A DNA stretch of 64,000 nucleotides from positions 1,860,001 through 1,924,000 of the forward strand of contig CP088295.1 of assembly GCA_024666565.1 (NCBI GenBank), read 5' to 3'. Below, piece after piece: positions 1 to 9,497 of the stretch; position 1 is the stretch's first letter; each line of letters begins with the position of its first letter. The notes under the pieces were generated by a model. The model saw only the letters and a list, made by a program, of their open reading frames with translations. It ran no database searches and had not been told where the DNA came from. The stretch comes from Svornostia abyssi (GTDB lineage: Bacteria; Actinomycetota; Thermoleophilia; Solirubrobacterales; Solirubrobacteraceae). A program made the position numbers and the translations under genes.

Positions 1-2
1 GG

Positions 3-719
3 GGGACGTACGGGCGGCGTGAGGCCGTCGGCCGCGGGCTGGCACAGCTCTTCGCCTTCAGCGCGGAGGATCTCGGGGTTCCCGTCGAGGGAGCGCGGGT
101 CGCGATCCAGGGCTTCGGCAAGGTGGGGGCGTCCGCGGCGGTGGCGTTCACGCGGCTGGGCTGCCGGGTGGTGGCGGTCAGCGACGCGGACACCGCGGTC
201 GTCGCTCCGGACGGTGGGTTCGAGCTCGAGACGCTCGAGCTCGCGGTCGCCCAGGGGCAGCCCGCGGGCGCGCTCCCGGGTGAGCAGCTGCCCCGCGAGG
301 ACCTGCTGGCGATCTCCTGCGAGGTGCTGATTCCGGCCGCGCTCGGCGGCGCGATCCACATGGGCAACGTCGACGGCGTCGACACGCGCGTGATCCTCGA
401 GGGCGCGAACGCGCCCGTGACACTCGACGCGGAGTCCGTCCTCCTCGAGCGCGGAGTGCAGATCGTGCCGGACCTGCTGGCGAACGCGGGCGGGGTGGTC
501 GTCTCCTACTTCGAGTGGGTGCAGAACCTCCAGCACCTGCACTGGGACGCCGGCGAGGTCGACGAACGCCTGGGCCGCACGATGCGCCGGGCCTGGGGCG
601 AGCTGGCCGAGGCGGCGGAGCTGGCGGACCCCGGGTCATCGCGCACGCTGCGCCAGGCCGCGTACGACCTGGGGGTCGGGCGGGTCGCGCAGGCGATGAC
701 GCTGCGGCGCTCTGGCTAG
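3..719 (+). CDS. Glu/Leu/Phe/Val dehydrogenase, C-terminal part (5' end outside window)
   Basis: NAD(P)-dependent oxidative deamination of an amino acid, most likely glutamate, in the cytoplasm. The frame is open from the window edge. It begins inside the family with GTYGRREAVGRG, then a Rossmann dinucleotide site VAIQGFGKVG, and later DLLANAGGVVVSYFEWVQN, which is typical of the C-terminal NAD domain. About 238 residues remain of a family that is usually about 420 long, so roughly the N-terminal substrate domain is missing. It ends just before the repeat that opens the glycan locus and appears unrelated to that locus. Substrate choice between Glu and Leu cannot be decided without the N-terminal domain. 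Confidence 0.93.
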   Translation, partial: GTYGRREAVGRGLAQLFAFSAEDLGVPVEGARVAIQGFGKVGASAAVAFTRLGCRVVAVSDADTAVVAPDGGFELETLELAVAQGQPAGALPGEQLPREDLLAISCEVLIPAALGGAIHMGNVDGVDTRVILEGANAPVTLDAESVLLERGVQIVPDLLANAGGVVVSYFEWVQNLQHLHWDAGEVDERLGRTMRRAWGELAEAAELADPGSSRTLRQAAYDLGVGRVAQAMTLRRSG

Positions 720-796
720 TGCCGGAAGGTCCGCGCGGCCGGCCGGTCGACCGTGCACCAGTCGACCTGCTGCGCGGTCGCGCCGGGCGCGCGTTC
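716..796 (-). repeat. Direct repeat copy 1: remnant of a small-gene 3' end
   Basis: Read on the minus strand this encodes ERAPGATAQQVDWCTVDRPA and then ARTFRH plus stop. That nearly matches the last 26 codons of the small gene at 36055-36243. Over 81 bases I count 8 mismatches (about 90% identity), same orientation. No start codon or signal peptide is attached here, and the reading runs into the sulfotransferase gene, so this looks like a truncated copy. The pair flanks the whole glycan locus. Confidence 0.75.
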
Positions 797-843
797 GGTC
801 CGGGCACACTCGGCGTCGCCTCGCGGTGCGCGATGATCGCCCG

Positions 844-1801
844 ATGCACGAGCGCGGGCCGACGGACAACGTGTCACTCATCCACGTCGGCTACCACAAG
901 ACCGGCACCTCCTGGCTCCAGAAGCGGCTGTTCCGCGTGAAGGAGGCCGGGTTCTGGTGGGGCGGGAAGGCCGAGGACTCACCCGTCAATCGGCTCGTGA
1001 CGGCGTCCCCGCTGGACTTCGACGCGGCGCAGGCCCGTGTGGAGTTCGCGGCCGAGGCAGCGAAGCCGCGTGCGCGTGGGCTGCGGCACGTGGTCTCGCT
1101 CGAGCGGCTCAGCGGCCATCCGTTCTCCGGCGGGTACGACAGCGCCGAGATCGCGCACCGCTTGCACGCCACGATGCCGGAGGGGCGCGTGTTCATCGTC
1201 ATCCGCGAGCAGCGCGGCATGATCGCTTCGACGTACAAGCAGTACGTGAAGGCGGGCGGGGCCATGCCGCTGCGGCTGTTCCTCCAACCGCCCCTTCATC
1301 GGCGTCCGCGGGTGCCGGCGTTCGACCTCGAGCACTTCGCCTATCACCGGCTGCTGGCGCACTACCGGGAGCTGTTCGGCGACGACCGCGTGCTCGCGCT
1401 GCCGTACGAGCGCCTGCGAGAAGACCCGCTGGCGTTCGCCGCGACCGTTCAGCGATTCGCGGGCGTGACCGAGACCGGAGCAGCCGGTGTCGTGGATCCT
1501 GAGGCCCTGAACACGGCGAGAACGCCCACCGTGGTCGTCGCCTCTCGCATCGTCAACCGGCTCTTCGTGCGGGGGGGACCTCAACCCGCTGCCGATCGTG
1601 CCGTCCGCGCCGATCGCCGCCGCGGCGCACCGCCGGGTCCGCGCCGCCGCGCGCTTCGTCCCGGCCGGCGTCGACGAGCACATCGAGCGCGCGATGCGCC
1701 GGACCATCGCCGATGTCGTCGGTTCGCGCTATCGGGAGAGCAACCGGGCGTGGTCGGCGATGACCGGCATCGACCTCGCGGCGTACGGCTACGACACGTA
1801 G
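844..1801 (+). CDS. Sulfotransferase family protein (apparent frameshift)
   Basis: Predicted PAPS-dependent transfer of sulfate to a glycan or other acceptor. The 5'-phosphosulfate loop is HVGYHKTGTSW near residues 15-25. A later strand-loop VFIVIREQRGMIASTYKQY resembles the 3'-phosphate site. The frame breaks at a run of seven G (1571-1577). Removing one G continues as GGDLNPLPIVPSAPIAAAAH and ends in GIDLAAYGYDT, giving about 318 residues, normal for the family. Without correction the tail is Arg-rich nonsense. ATG at 844 is chosen; GTG at 826 is in frame but adds an unlikely leader. It converges with the dioxygenase gene, leaving 4 bases between stops. An APS kinase and a tandem sulfotransferase lie at 19928-22463. 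Confidence 0.85.
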
Positions 1802-1805
1802 ACCG

Positions 1806-2729
1806 TCACGCTGCGCCGAGCAGCAGGCGATCGCACTCGGATGACGCCTCTTCGGCGAGCTCGCGGAATGGCGCCTCCTCCCGGTGATCGTGCTCGAACC
1901 CGAAGCCGAAGGGGGTGAGGTACTGGAAGACGACCACGGTGCGCGGCGGCGCACCGGCCTCGACGCGGCTGCCGAAGTGCAGGCACCGGCTGGTGTCGAC
2001 GAACGCCGCCGTGCCGCGTGGGCCGGTCAGCGGCTCGGCTGCCGTGCCCGCGGGCAACAGCCGCTGGACGGTGTCGTCGTCGACGCGGGAGCTTGTCGCG
2101 AACGTGTAGCCGACGTCGCGGGTCAGCGCGGCAGAAGCCGCAGCGCCGACCACGGTGAGCGGCCCGGACGTCGCCCCGACGTCAGAGCAGTGAACGAAGA
2201 CCTTGATCTGGCGGACGTCCGCGCCGTCGAGGTGCCACAGCTGGGAGCTGAAGGGGGCCTTCGCGACATGCTCGGAGTGCCAGACGTCGACGTAGGTCAG
2301 GATCGGGATGACGCCGAGGTACGCGGACACGGGGGCGACGACGCCCTCGGACCGCGCGAAACGCAGGAACGGCGAGGCGAAGTGCAGGTCGCTCGTATGC
2401 AGCAGGTCCTTGCGCATGGCACCCTTGCGGCGGCCTTCGAGCTCGCCTGACCGGACGCGGGCGAGCACGGCGTCGGCTGCGGCGACTACGTCGTCGACGC
2501 CGTCGAGCGTGCCGGGCGCCGCGCACGCGAGCCCGCGGTGTTCCGGGATGGTCAGGGCCGTCCGCGCGCCGAGCTCGGCGGCCAGCGCCTCCCGCCGGGA
2601 TATGCCCGGCGTCTGCGCACGGCGGCGCGCGACGAACGCGGCACGGTCTGCGAGCGACGCCTTGCGTGCGCGGCGGATGTCGCTGTCGTCGTCTCGGCCC
2701 ACACGGGGTGGCGGAGCGGTGGACCGCAT
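1806..2729 (-). CDS. Phytanoyl-CoA dioxygenase-like (2OG/Fe(II)) oxygenase
   Basis: Likely a non-haem iron, 2-oxoglutarate-dependent oxygenase of the PhyH type. Such enzymes hydroxylate small molecules or glycan and lipid precursors. The iron triad is visible: H166-x-D168 in the segment LWHLDGAD, and a distal His251 in CLHFGSR. An Arg near 263 suits the 2-oxoglutarate carboxylate. The length (307) is right. It is the last gene of a three-gene minus-strand operon behind two GT4 glycosyltransferases, which suggests it modifies the same glycan or its lipid. The substrate cannot be read from sequence. Confidence 0.75.
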   Translation of the reverse strand: MRSTAPPPRVGRDDDSDIRRARKASLADRAAFVARRRAQTPGISRREALAAELGARTALTIPEHRGLACAAPGTLDGVDDVVAAADAVLARVRSGELEGRRKGAMRKDLLHTSDLHFASPFLRFARSEGVVAPVSAYLGVIPILTYVDVWHSEHVAKAPFSSQLWHLDGADVRQIKVFVHCSDVGATSGPLTVVGAAASAALTRDVGYTFATSSRVDDDTVQRLLPAGTAAEPLTGPRGTAAFVDTSRCLHFGSRVEAGAPPRTVVVFQYLTPFGFGFEHDHREEAPFRELAEEASSECDRLLLGAA

Positions 2730-2762
2730 GGCGTGCGTGATATCAGAGGGATGGGACGCACG

Positions 2763-3866
2763 TCACGGGTCCACCATGTCCTCGTACAGCGCGGCGTGGG
2801 CGGCGCCCATGGCAGCGAGCGATCTGTCGCGCATGTGCTCGCGTGCGGCATCGGCGAACCGCTCCCGCCGCGCAGGGTCCCCGAGGAGGTCGCGCAGCGC
2901 AGCGAGCAGCGCGTCGGGATCGCGAGGTGCGACGACGAGTCCGCTGCGCTCCGGCACGATCGCGTCGACGGTGCCCGTACGAGGGTCGGTGACGACGGCG
3001 GGAACCCCCATCGCCTGGGCTTCGAGCGTGGCCATGCCGAGGCTCTCGGCTGCACTCGTCGACGGCAGGCAGAAGACGTCCGCAGCGGCGTACAGCGCGA
3101 CGAGCTCGTCCGCATCGACCCCTCCGAGGAGGTGGACGTTGGGCCGCCCCGCGGCCCGTGCGCGCAGGGAGGCCTCGCGCGGCCCCGCGCCCGCGATCAC
3201 CACGGACGCCTGAAGTCGGTCGGCCACGTCGATGAGCGTCTCGAAGCCCTTGTAGTAGACGAGCCGCCCCACGGCGAGGACGATCGGGCCAGGGAACCGC
3301 GAGCGGTAGGCGGCCACCTGCGCGGGGTTCGCTGCGTCGGGTCGCAGGGTGTCAAGGTCGACGCCGAAGGGAACGACGTGGAGACGCGCGTCGTGAGGGC
3401 GCAGCGCAGCCGTCCGCTCGGCGAGCCGTGGTGAGCTGACGATGACGGCTGCCGCCCGCCGCAGCACCGCGTCGCGGAGCGGTGCGTACACCGGTGCCAA
3501 CGCGCGCTGGCGCACGACGGTTGCGTGGTACGTCACCGTCAGCGGCGTGCCCCCGGCGCCGACGAGCGCGGCGAGTTCGCCCGTCGGATGCGGCATGTGC
3601 AGGTGCACGACATCGGGCTGCAGTCGCCCGATCCACCGCGCGAACCCCGGTGCCACCGGCGTGCCGAACGCCCGCCCGAACTCCGCGACGCGGACTTCGG
3701 TCGCGCCCGCGACCTCGCGCACGCTCGTCCGCCGGCCGCGGGCGCCGACGAGCACGTCGCCGCGCCAGCCGGGCGTCGTGCGCCGCAGGGCATCGATGTG
3801 GTGCTCGACGCCGCCGCGCACCGGCGGATGGCAGTCCTTGTAGACGTGCAGGACGCGGCGACTCAC
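2763..3866 (-). CDS. GT4-type glycosyltransferase
   Basis: A GT-B retaining glycosyltransferase that moves sugar from an NDP-sugar to a growing glycan at the cytoplasmic face. The N-terminal acceptor domain has a Gly-rich loop (PPVRGGVEHH). The C-terminal donor domain starts at ILAVGRLVYYKG and contains VIAGAGPREASLR and an E-x7-E type site around SAAESLGMATLEAQAMGVPA. Length is 367 residues. The start is GTG, overlapping the upstream stop as GTGA, so it is probably translationally coupled to the next glycosyltransferase. Confidence 0.92.
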   Translation of the reverse strand: MSRRVLHVYKDCHPPVRGGVEHHIDALRRTTPGWRGDVLVGARGRRTSVREVAGATEVRVAEFGRAFGTPVAPGFARWIGRLQPDVVHLHMPHPTGELAALVGAGGTPLTVTYHATVVRQRALAPVYAPLRDAVLRRAAAVIVSSPRLAERTAALRPHDARLHVVPFGVDLDTLRPDAANPAQVAAYRSRFPGPIVLAVGRLVYYKGFETLIDVADRLQASVVIAGAGPREASLRARAAGRPNVHLLGGVDADELVALYAAADVFCLPSTSAAESLGMATLEAQAMGVPAVVTDPRTGTVDAIVPERSGLVVAPRDPDALLAALRDLLGDPARRERFADAAREHMRDRSLAAMGAAHAALYEDMVDP

Positions 3867-4948
3867 CGCATGACCCGTTCGAGGAGCTCCGCCACGCGGC
3901 GGCCGTGCGCCTCCCAGGTCAGGCCCGCGGCGACCGCGCGGGCGGTGCGCTCGCGCTCAGGCTCGTCGCCCGTCGCGAGCACCTCCGCCATCGCGGCGGC
4001 GAGCGCGGACGGATCGCGCTGCGGCACGTACCGCGCGGCGTCACCGGCGAACTCGCGCACGGCCGGCAGGTCGGTGGCGATCACGGGGCACCCGGCGGCG
4101 AAGGCCTCCGCCGCCGGGAGGCCGAAGCCCTCGTCCTCGGACGCCAGCACGAGCGCGGCGGCTCCGGCGTAGAGCGACGCGAGCTCGTCGTCGCCGACGC
4201 CGGTGCGCAGGTCGGCGTGTGGGTGCGCGCGCAGGCGCGCGACAAGGTCGTCCACGCCCCAGCCGGGAGCGCCCGCCAGGACCAGCCGCACCGGGGTGTC
4301 CCGCCGGGCGTTCACCGCATCGAGGGCTGCGAGCATCGTGCTCAGCCCCTTGCGCGGTTCCCAGGTGCCGACCGCGAGCAGGAACGGCGGGTCGGCAGGG
4401 CGGCGCTCACGGAAGAACGGTGCGGCGACGCCATACGGCACGACGTCGACCTTCGCCGGGTCCGCGCCGAAGTGCTCGCGCAGCTCGGTCTGCGTTCTCG
4501 TGGAACCGGTGACGATCATGCCGGCGCGGCGGGTGGCGCGGCGGGTCGCCGCGGTCGCATAGCGCGCGTTCACCCACCCGCCGTACTCGGCACGGCGGGT
4601 GAGAAAGAACAGATCGTGCACCGCGACGACGCTGGGCAGGTGCGTGAAGGGCGGCAGCGTGAACGCGGTGCCCAGCCAGCCGTCGAGCGCGCGGTGGGAG
4701 GCGGCCGCCGGCCCGTGCAGCCACGCGACCCGGCCCGCGGACATGTGCGTCGGCCACCGGGTCCGGCGCACCTCGGCATCTCGGTCAGCGACGAGCTCCG
4801 GGCGGTTCGTCAGCAGCCGGAACCGCCATTCGGGGCGGGCGTCCACCAGCGCGCGGGCACATTCCACCGCATAGCGCCCGACGCCGGTATGTTCGGCGCC
4901 GACGCGATCGGCGATCCGCAGGTCGATGGCGACGAGCCGCTGAGGCAT
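3863..4948 (-). CDS. GT4-type glycosyltransferase
   Basis: A second GT-B enzyme, 361 residues, opening the minus-strand operon. The N-terminal loop HTGVGRYAVECARAL, the donor-domain start LLAVGTWEPRKGL and the donor site SEDEGFGLPAAEAFAAGCPV (E-x7-E) are all present. This is the layout of mannosyl- and rhamnosyl-type transferases in O-antigen and capsule loci. Donor and acceptor are unknown. It is divergent from the epimerase gene across only 48 bases, so the two operons probably share a promoter region. Confidence 0.92.
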   Translation of the reverse strand: MPQRLVAIDLRIADRVGAEHTGVGRYAVECARALVDARPEWRFRLLTNRPELVADRDAEVRRTRWPTHMSAGRVAWLHGPAAASHRALDGWLGTAFTLPPFTHLPSVVAVHDLFFLTRRAEYGGWVNARYATAATRRATRRAGMIVTGSTRTQTELREHFGADPAKVDVVPYGVAAPFFRERRPADPPFLLAVGTWEPRKGLSTMLAALDAVNARRDTPVRLVLAGAPGWGVDDLVARLRAHPHADLRTGVGDDELASLYAGAAALVLASEDEGFGLPAAEAFAAGCPVIATDLPAVREFAGDAARYVPQRDPSALAAAMAEVLATGDEPERERTARAVAAGLTWEAHGRRVAELLERVMR

Positions 4949-4996
4949 GCGGTCAAGTCAACCATCTGACGGATACGGCAGGGTACGGCGCACGGC

Positions 4997-6001
4997 ATGC
5001 GGTTTCTCATCACTGGAGGAGCAGGCTTCATCGGGAGCCACCTGAGCGAGGCCCTCCTCGCCTCGGGGCACGCCGTGCGCGTCCTCGACGACCTGTCGAC
5101 CGGGCGGGCCGAGAACGTCGCGCACCTCGCCGGTCGGCCAGGATTCGCGATGACGATCGGCTCGTGCCGTGACCTGGGCACCGTCGAGGAGCTCGTCGCC
5201 GAGGCGGACGTGATCTGCCACCTCGCGGCGGCGGTCGGCGTCGAGAAGGTCGTCGACCACCCGGTCCAGACCATCGAGACGAACGTTCACGGCACCGAGG
5301 TCGTGCTGGCTGCGGCGGTCCGGCGCCGCACGCCGCTGCTGCTCGCCAGCACCTCCGAGGTCTACGGCCGGTCCCCGGCGCTGCCGTTCCGCGAGGACGG
5401 CGACCTCGTCCTCGGGGCGCCGACCCGCGCGCGCTGGTCGTACGCGTGTTCGAAGGCGATCGACGAGTTCCTGGCGTTCGCCTACGCGAAGGAGTTCGGG
5501 CTGCCGGTGCTCGTGACCCGGCTCTTCAACACCGTCGGGCCACGGCAGACGGGGGCGTACGGCATGGTCATCCCCCGCTTCGTCGGATCGGCGCTGCGGG
5601 CCGAGCCGATCCGCGTCTACGGCGACGGTCGTCAGACTCGCTGCTTCTGTCACGTCACGGATGTCGTCGCTGCGCTCGCGGCGCTGCTCGAGGGCGGCCG
5701 GTTCGACGGCGTGATCCTGAACGTCGGGAGCACCGACGAGGTGACCATCGGCAACCTCGCCCGGCACGTCATCGCGCGCACCGGCTCGTCGTCGCCGATC
5801 GTGCGGGTGCCCTACGACGAGGCGTATGGCGAGGGCTTCGAAGACCTCGAGCGCCGGGTTCCGGACATCTCGCGCGTGTCTGAGCGCGTCGGCTGGCGCC
5901 CCACCCGGACCCTCGACGACATCCTCACCGACGTCATCGCCCACGAGCGGGAACGCGGAACACCACCGAACCACCTTGTCCGCGACGTTGCGCTCCCGTA
6001 G
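4997..6001 (+). CDS. NAD-dependent nucleotide-sugar epimerase/dehydratase
   Basis: An extended short-chain dehydrogenase acting on a nucleotide sugar. NAD site GGAGFIGSH at residues 7-15, catalytic Ser in LLASTSEVYG, and Y149-x3-K153 in WSYACSK. The C-terminal substrate segment includes RLFNTVGPRQTGAYGMVIPR and RVYGDGRQTRCFCHVTD, as in UDP-glucose 4-epimerase and UDP-glucuronate decarboxylase relatives. Length is 334. It heads the long plus-strand operon. Whether it epimerises, decarboxylates or dehydrates cannot be decided. A UDP-glucuronate-type substrate is possible because a nucleotide-sugar dehydrogenase lies at 32213. Confidence 0.9.
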   Translation: MRFLITGGAGFIGSHLSEALLASGHAVRVLDDLSTGRAENVAHLAGRPGFAMTIGSCRDLGTVEELVAEADVICHLAAAVGVEKVVDHPVQTIETNVHGTEVVLAAAVRRRTPLLLASTSEVYGRSPALPFREDGDLVLGAPTRARWSYACSKAIDEFLAFAYAKEFGLPVLVTRLFNTVGPRQTGAYGMVIPRFVGSALRAEPIRVYGDGRQTRCFCHVTDVVAALAALLEGGRFDGVILNVGSTDEVTIGNLARHVIARTGSSSPIVRVPYDEAYGEGFEDLERRVPDISRVSERVGWRPTRTLDDILTDVIAHERERGTPPNHLVRDVALP

Positions 6002-6034
6002 CGTCCGCGCGACATCCCCCGGGAGGTTGACGCA

Positions 6035-7150
6035 GTGACACCTGAGGCAGGCCGCGGGCGGCAGATGCGCATCGGCGGCACCGAGATCACAGACGGCGGC
6101 GCGTGCTTCGTCATCGCCGAGATCGGTCATAACCACCAGGGGTCGATGGAGACCGCGCGGGCGCTCATCAAGGCCGCGGCCGACGCGGGCGCCGATGCGG
6201 TGAAGCTGCAGAAGCGCGACAACCGCACGCTCTACACGCGCGAGATGTACGACAAGCCCTACGAGAACGAGAACTCGTATGGCCGCACCTACGGCGAGCA
6301 CCGTGAGTACCTCGAGTTCGGCGCGGCCGAGTTCGCGGAGCTGCAGGCGTACGCGGGTGAGCTCGGCGTCATCTTCTTCTCGACGGCGTTCGATCTGCCG
6401 AGCGTCGAGTTCCTCGAGGCGCTCGACGTCCCTGCGTACAAGGTCGCGTCGGCCGATGTGACGAACGTCCCGCTGCTGCGTGCCCTCGCGCAGACCGGGC
6501 GGCCCGTCCTGCTGTCGACCGGCGGTGCGGCCCTCGAGGACATCGTCGTCGCGCACGATCTCCTCGCGGCGGGCGGCGCCGACATCGCGGTGCTGCAGTG
6601 CACCGCGGGCTATCCGGCGGCGTGGGACGAGCTCGACCTCCGGGTCATCGCGGAGTACCGGGACCTGTTCCCCGACGCCCTCATCGGGTTCTCCAGCCAC
6701 GACAACGGGATCGCGATGCCGGTTGCGGCGTACGTGCTCGGCGCGAGGATCGTCGAGAAGCACTTCACGCTCGACCGGACGATGCGCGGCACCGACCACA
6801 AGTTCTCGCTGGAGCCGCAGGGCCTGCGCAAACTCGTCCGCGACCTGGGCCGCACCAGGCAGGCCCTCGGTGACGGCACGAAGCGTGTCCATCACAGCGA
6901 GCGCGCGCCGATCACGAAGATGGCGAAGAAGCTCGTCGCGGCGCGCCCGCTGGCGCCCGGCCACGTCCTGACCGAAGCCGACGTCGCGGTCAAGTCGCCG
7001 GGCGACGGGCTGTCACCGATGTACTGGGATGAGGTCATCGGCGCACGCCTCACCGAGCCGCTGGACTTCGAGGAGCCGCTGCAGCTCGCGCTGCTCGAGC
7101 CGCCCGAGGTCCCGGTGCCGTCGGGCCGGCTCGAGTCGGCGAGTTCGTAG
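6035..7150 (+). CDS. neuB: Nonulosonate (sialic-acid family) synthase
   Basis: Condenses phosphoenolpyruvate with a hexosamine-type aldose to make a nine-carbon nonulosonate (sialic, legionaminic or pseudaminic type, or the 9-phosphate). The NeuB barrel begins at CFVIAEIGHNHQG and includes DAVKLQKRDN, FSTAFDLPSVEFLEALDVPA and YKVASADVTN. An antifreeze-like SAF domain follows (about 295-355, KLVAARPLAPGHVLTEADVA). Length is 371. GTG at 6035 has a good GGGAGG ribosome site nine bases upstream. Its partner CMP-transferase is encoded at 26135. No NeuC-like 2-epimerase was found in the window. Which nonulosonate is made is not determinable. Confidence 0.93.
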   Translation: MTPEAGRGRQMRIGGTEITDGGACFVIAEIGHNHQGSMETARALIKAAADAGADAVKLQKRDNRTLYTREMYDKPYENENSYGRTYGEHREYLEFGAAEFAELQAYAGELGVIFFSTAFDLPSVEFLEALDVPAYKVASADVTNVPLLRALAQTGRPVLLSTGGAALEDIVVAHDLLAAGGADIAVLQCTAGYPAAWDELDLRVIAEYRDLFPDALIGFSSHDNGIAMPVAAYVLGARIVEKHFTLDRTMRGTDHKFSLEPQGLRKLVRDLGRTRQALGDGTKRVHHSERAPITKMAKKLVAARPLAPGHVLTEADVAVKSPGDGLSPMYWDEVIGARLTEPLDFEEPLQLALLEPPEVPVPSGRLESASS

Positions 7151-9054
7151 GTGGCAGCGACGGCCTACGTTCCTGCGGAGGAGGTCGCGCGGATCCGGTC
7201 GCTGGCGGATCCGATCGCGCGGACCCAGCTGCTGGCAGACGTGTGCCGGCTGAACACCCTCTACATGATCAAACGCGCGGGCTCGGGCCATGTCGGCACG
7301 AGCTTCAGTGCGATGGAACTGTTGGTGTGGTTGCACGCCGAGGTGCTGACGGACGCCGATCGGGTCTTCTCGTCGAAGGGACACGACGCTCCGGGAACGT
7401 ATGCGGTCATGGCGGCGACCGGGAGCCTGGATCCCGAGCGGATCCATGGGCTCCGGCGCCTGGGCGGGCTGCCGGGCCACCCCGACGTCGCCTCGATGCC
7501 GGAGATGGTGACGAGCACCGGCTCGCTCGGGATGGGGATCTCGAAGGCGCGCGGGTTCGTCCTCGCCGACCGGCTCCTGGGCCGCACCGGGCGCGTCTTC
7601 GTGCTCACCGGCGACGGCGAGCTGCAGGAGGGGCAGTTCTGGGAGTCGCTGCAGCCCACAGCGAATCGCGGCTTGCACGAGATCTGCGTCATCGTCGACC
7701 ACAACAAGCTGCAGTCGGACACCTGGGTGTCCGAGGTCAGCGATCTCGGTGACCTCGAGGCGAAGCTCCGGGCGTTCGGCTGGGCCGTCGGGCGCTGCGA
7801 CGGGCACGACGTCGCGGCGTTCTCCGAGGCGCTGGAGACGCTGTGGCGCACCGCGGCCGGCCGGCCGCAGATCCTCATCGCGGACACCGTGAAGGGTGGC
7901 GGCGTCTCGTTCATGGAGCCGCACGACCTGCCCGTCACCGGGGACGCGCTCTACGCGTTTCACTCGGGTGCGCCGTCCGACGACGAGTACGCGCGCGCCT
8001 TCGAGGAGATCACCGCCCGGATCGACGCCGCGCTCGGCGCCGCCGGCGTCAGTCCGCTTCGCGTCGCGGATGCGCCGCCGGCGCCGCCGGCGCCCGCTGC
8101 GCCTGTCTCACCGCAGCGCCTCGTGGCCGCCTACGGCGACGCGCTGGCCGACGCGGCCGCGCGTCGCCGTGACCTCGTCGCGCTCGACGGCGACCTGGCG
8201 CTCGATACGGGGCTCGTGCGGTTCCGCGCCGAGCATCCCGAGCGGTTCATCGAGTGCGGCATCGCCGAGCAGGACATGGTCTCCAGCGCGGGCACCATGG
8301 CGCTCTCCGGCGTGCTGCCCGCGGTGCACTCCTTCGCGTGCTTCCTCACGCCGCGCGCGAACGAGCAGATCTTCAACAACGCGACGGAGGGGACGAAGGT
8401 GCTCTACGCCGGGTCCCTTGCCGGGATCGTGCCCGGTGGCCCCGGGCACTCCCATCAGGCCGTCCGGGACATCGGCGTCATGGCGAACGTGCCGGGCATG
8501 ACGCTCGTCGAGCCGTACTGCGAGGCCGAGGCGCGTCAGCTCGTCGATTGGGCCGTCGACGACGCCGACGGCCCCGTGTACGTGCGGCTCGTATCCGTGC
8601 CGTGGGACCTCGGGTTCGACCCGCCAGAGCCGAGCACGCTGCGACGCGGCTGCGGCACCGTCCTGCGCGAGGGCGGCGACGTGCTGCTCGTCGCGACAGG
8701 GCCGGTGCTCGTCTCGCAGGCGTGGGCGGCGGCGCGGGCGCTCGAGGCGGACGGGCTGCACGTCGGCGTGGTCGCCCTGCCCTGGCTGCGCGACGTCGAC
8801 CCCGGATGGCTCTCGGCGGTCGCCGCGGACGCGCCGATCGTCACGCTCGACAACCACGTCCTTCCGGGGGGCAGGGCGAGGCGGTCCTCGCCGCGCTCGC
8901 CGAGGCCGGCAGCGGTGTGCGCGTGCACCGCCTCGGGGTGCACGGCGTGCCCGCGTGCGGGACGAACGCCGAAGTGCTCTCCGCCCATGGGCTCGATGCC
9001 GACGCGATCACCGGTGCCGTGCGCCGCGTCGCGTCAACGCGGGTGGCCGGATGA
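7151..9054 (+). CDS. Transketolase-like, both halves (apparent frameshift)
   Basis: Thiamine-diphosphate enzyme that moves a two-carbon ketol unit between sugars. The N-terminal ThDP domain has GSGHVGTSFSAMELLVWLH and the metal/pyrophosphate segment GDGELQEGQFWESL near 156. The pyrimidine domain starts near 318, with ECGIAEQDMVSSAGTMALSG carrying the catalytic Glu. The frame breaks at six G (8866-8871). Adding one G gives LPGGQGEAVLAALAEAG and ends in RRVASTRVAG, 634 residues, normal for the family. It sits between NeuB and a nucleotidyltransferase, so it is probably a dedicated sugar-building enzyme rather than housekeeping pentose metabolism. Confidence 0.9.
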
Positions 9055-9497
9055 TCGTCGGGACCGATGCCCTGCCGTCCCTCGCGGGCGAGGTCGTGAT
9101 GGTCGACGGCGGCTTCGATCCGATCCACGACGGGCATGTTCGCTACTTCGAGGCCGCCGCCGTCCTCGGCGCCCCGGTCCTGTGCAACGTCTCCGGCGAC
9201 GCGTGGGTGGGGCGCAAGCATGCGCCACTGCTCCCCCTCGATCAGCGCGCCGCGGTCATCGACGCCTTTCGCGCCATCACCTACACCCATCCCTCGTCGA
9301 TCGAGACGGTCGAGGTGCTCGCGCGGTTGCGCCCGCGCGCCTATGTGAAGGGCAGCGATTGGCGCGGGCATCTGCCCGCCGAGCAGGTGGAGCTGTGCGC
9401 CCGGGTGGGGATCGAGATCGTGTTCGTCGACACGGTGACGAACTCTTCGACGGCGCTGCTGGCCGCGTACCGCGACCGCGAGGAGGCGCGCAGATGA
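9051..9497 (+). CDS. TagD/RfaE-type nucleotidyltransferase
   Basis: A 148-residue cytidylyltransferase-like protein that would join an NTP to a phosphorylated alcohol or sugar. The signature H26-x-G-H29 sits in GGFDPIHDGHVRYFEAA. The second motif region is YVKGSDWRG, and the C-terminal TNSSTALLAAY stands where the family has its RTEGISTT-like site. Start ATGA overlaps the transketolase stop, and the stop overlaps the next start in the same way. It is plausibly the activation step for a sugar made by the transketolase. The substrate could be glycerol-, ribitol- or heptose-phosphate-like. Confidence 0.85.
   Translation: MIVGTDALPSLAGEVVMVDGGFDPIHDGHVRYFEAAAVLGAPVLCNVSGDAWVGRKHAPLLPLDQRAAVIDAFRAITYTHPSSIETVEVLARLRPRAYVKGSDWRGHLPAEQVELCARVGIEIVFVDTVTNSSTALLAAYRDREEARR

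Noticed and set aside
4958..6964. A 668-codon minus-strand frame opposite the epimerase and neuB
   Set aside because: Low-complexity shadow of two well-supported plus-strand genes.
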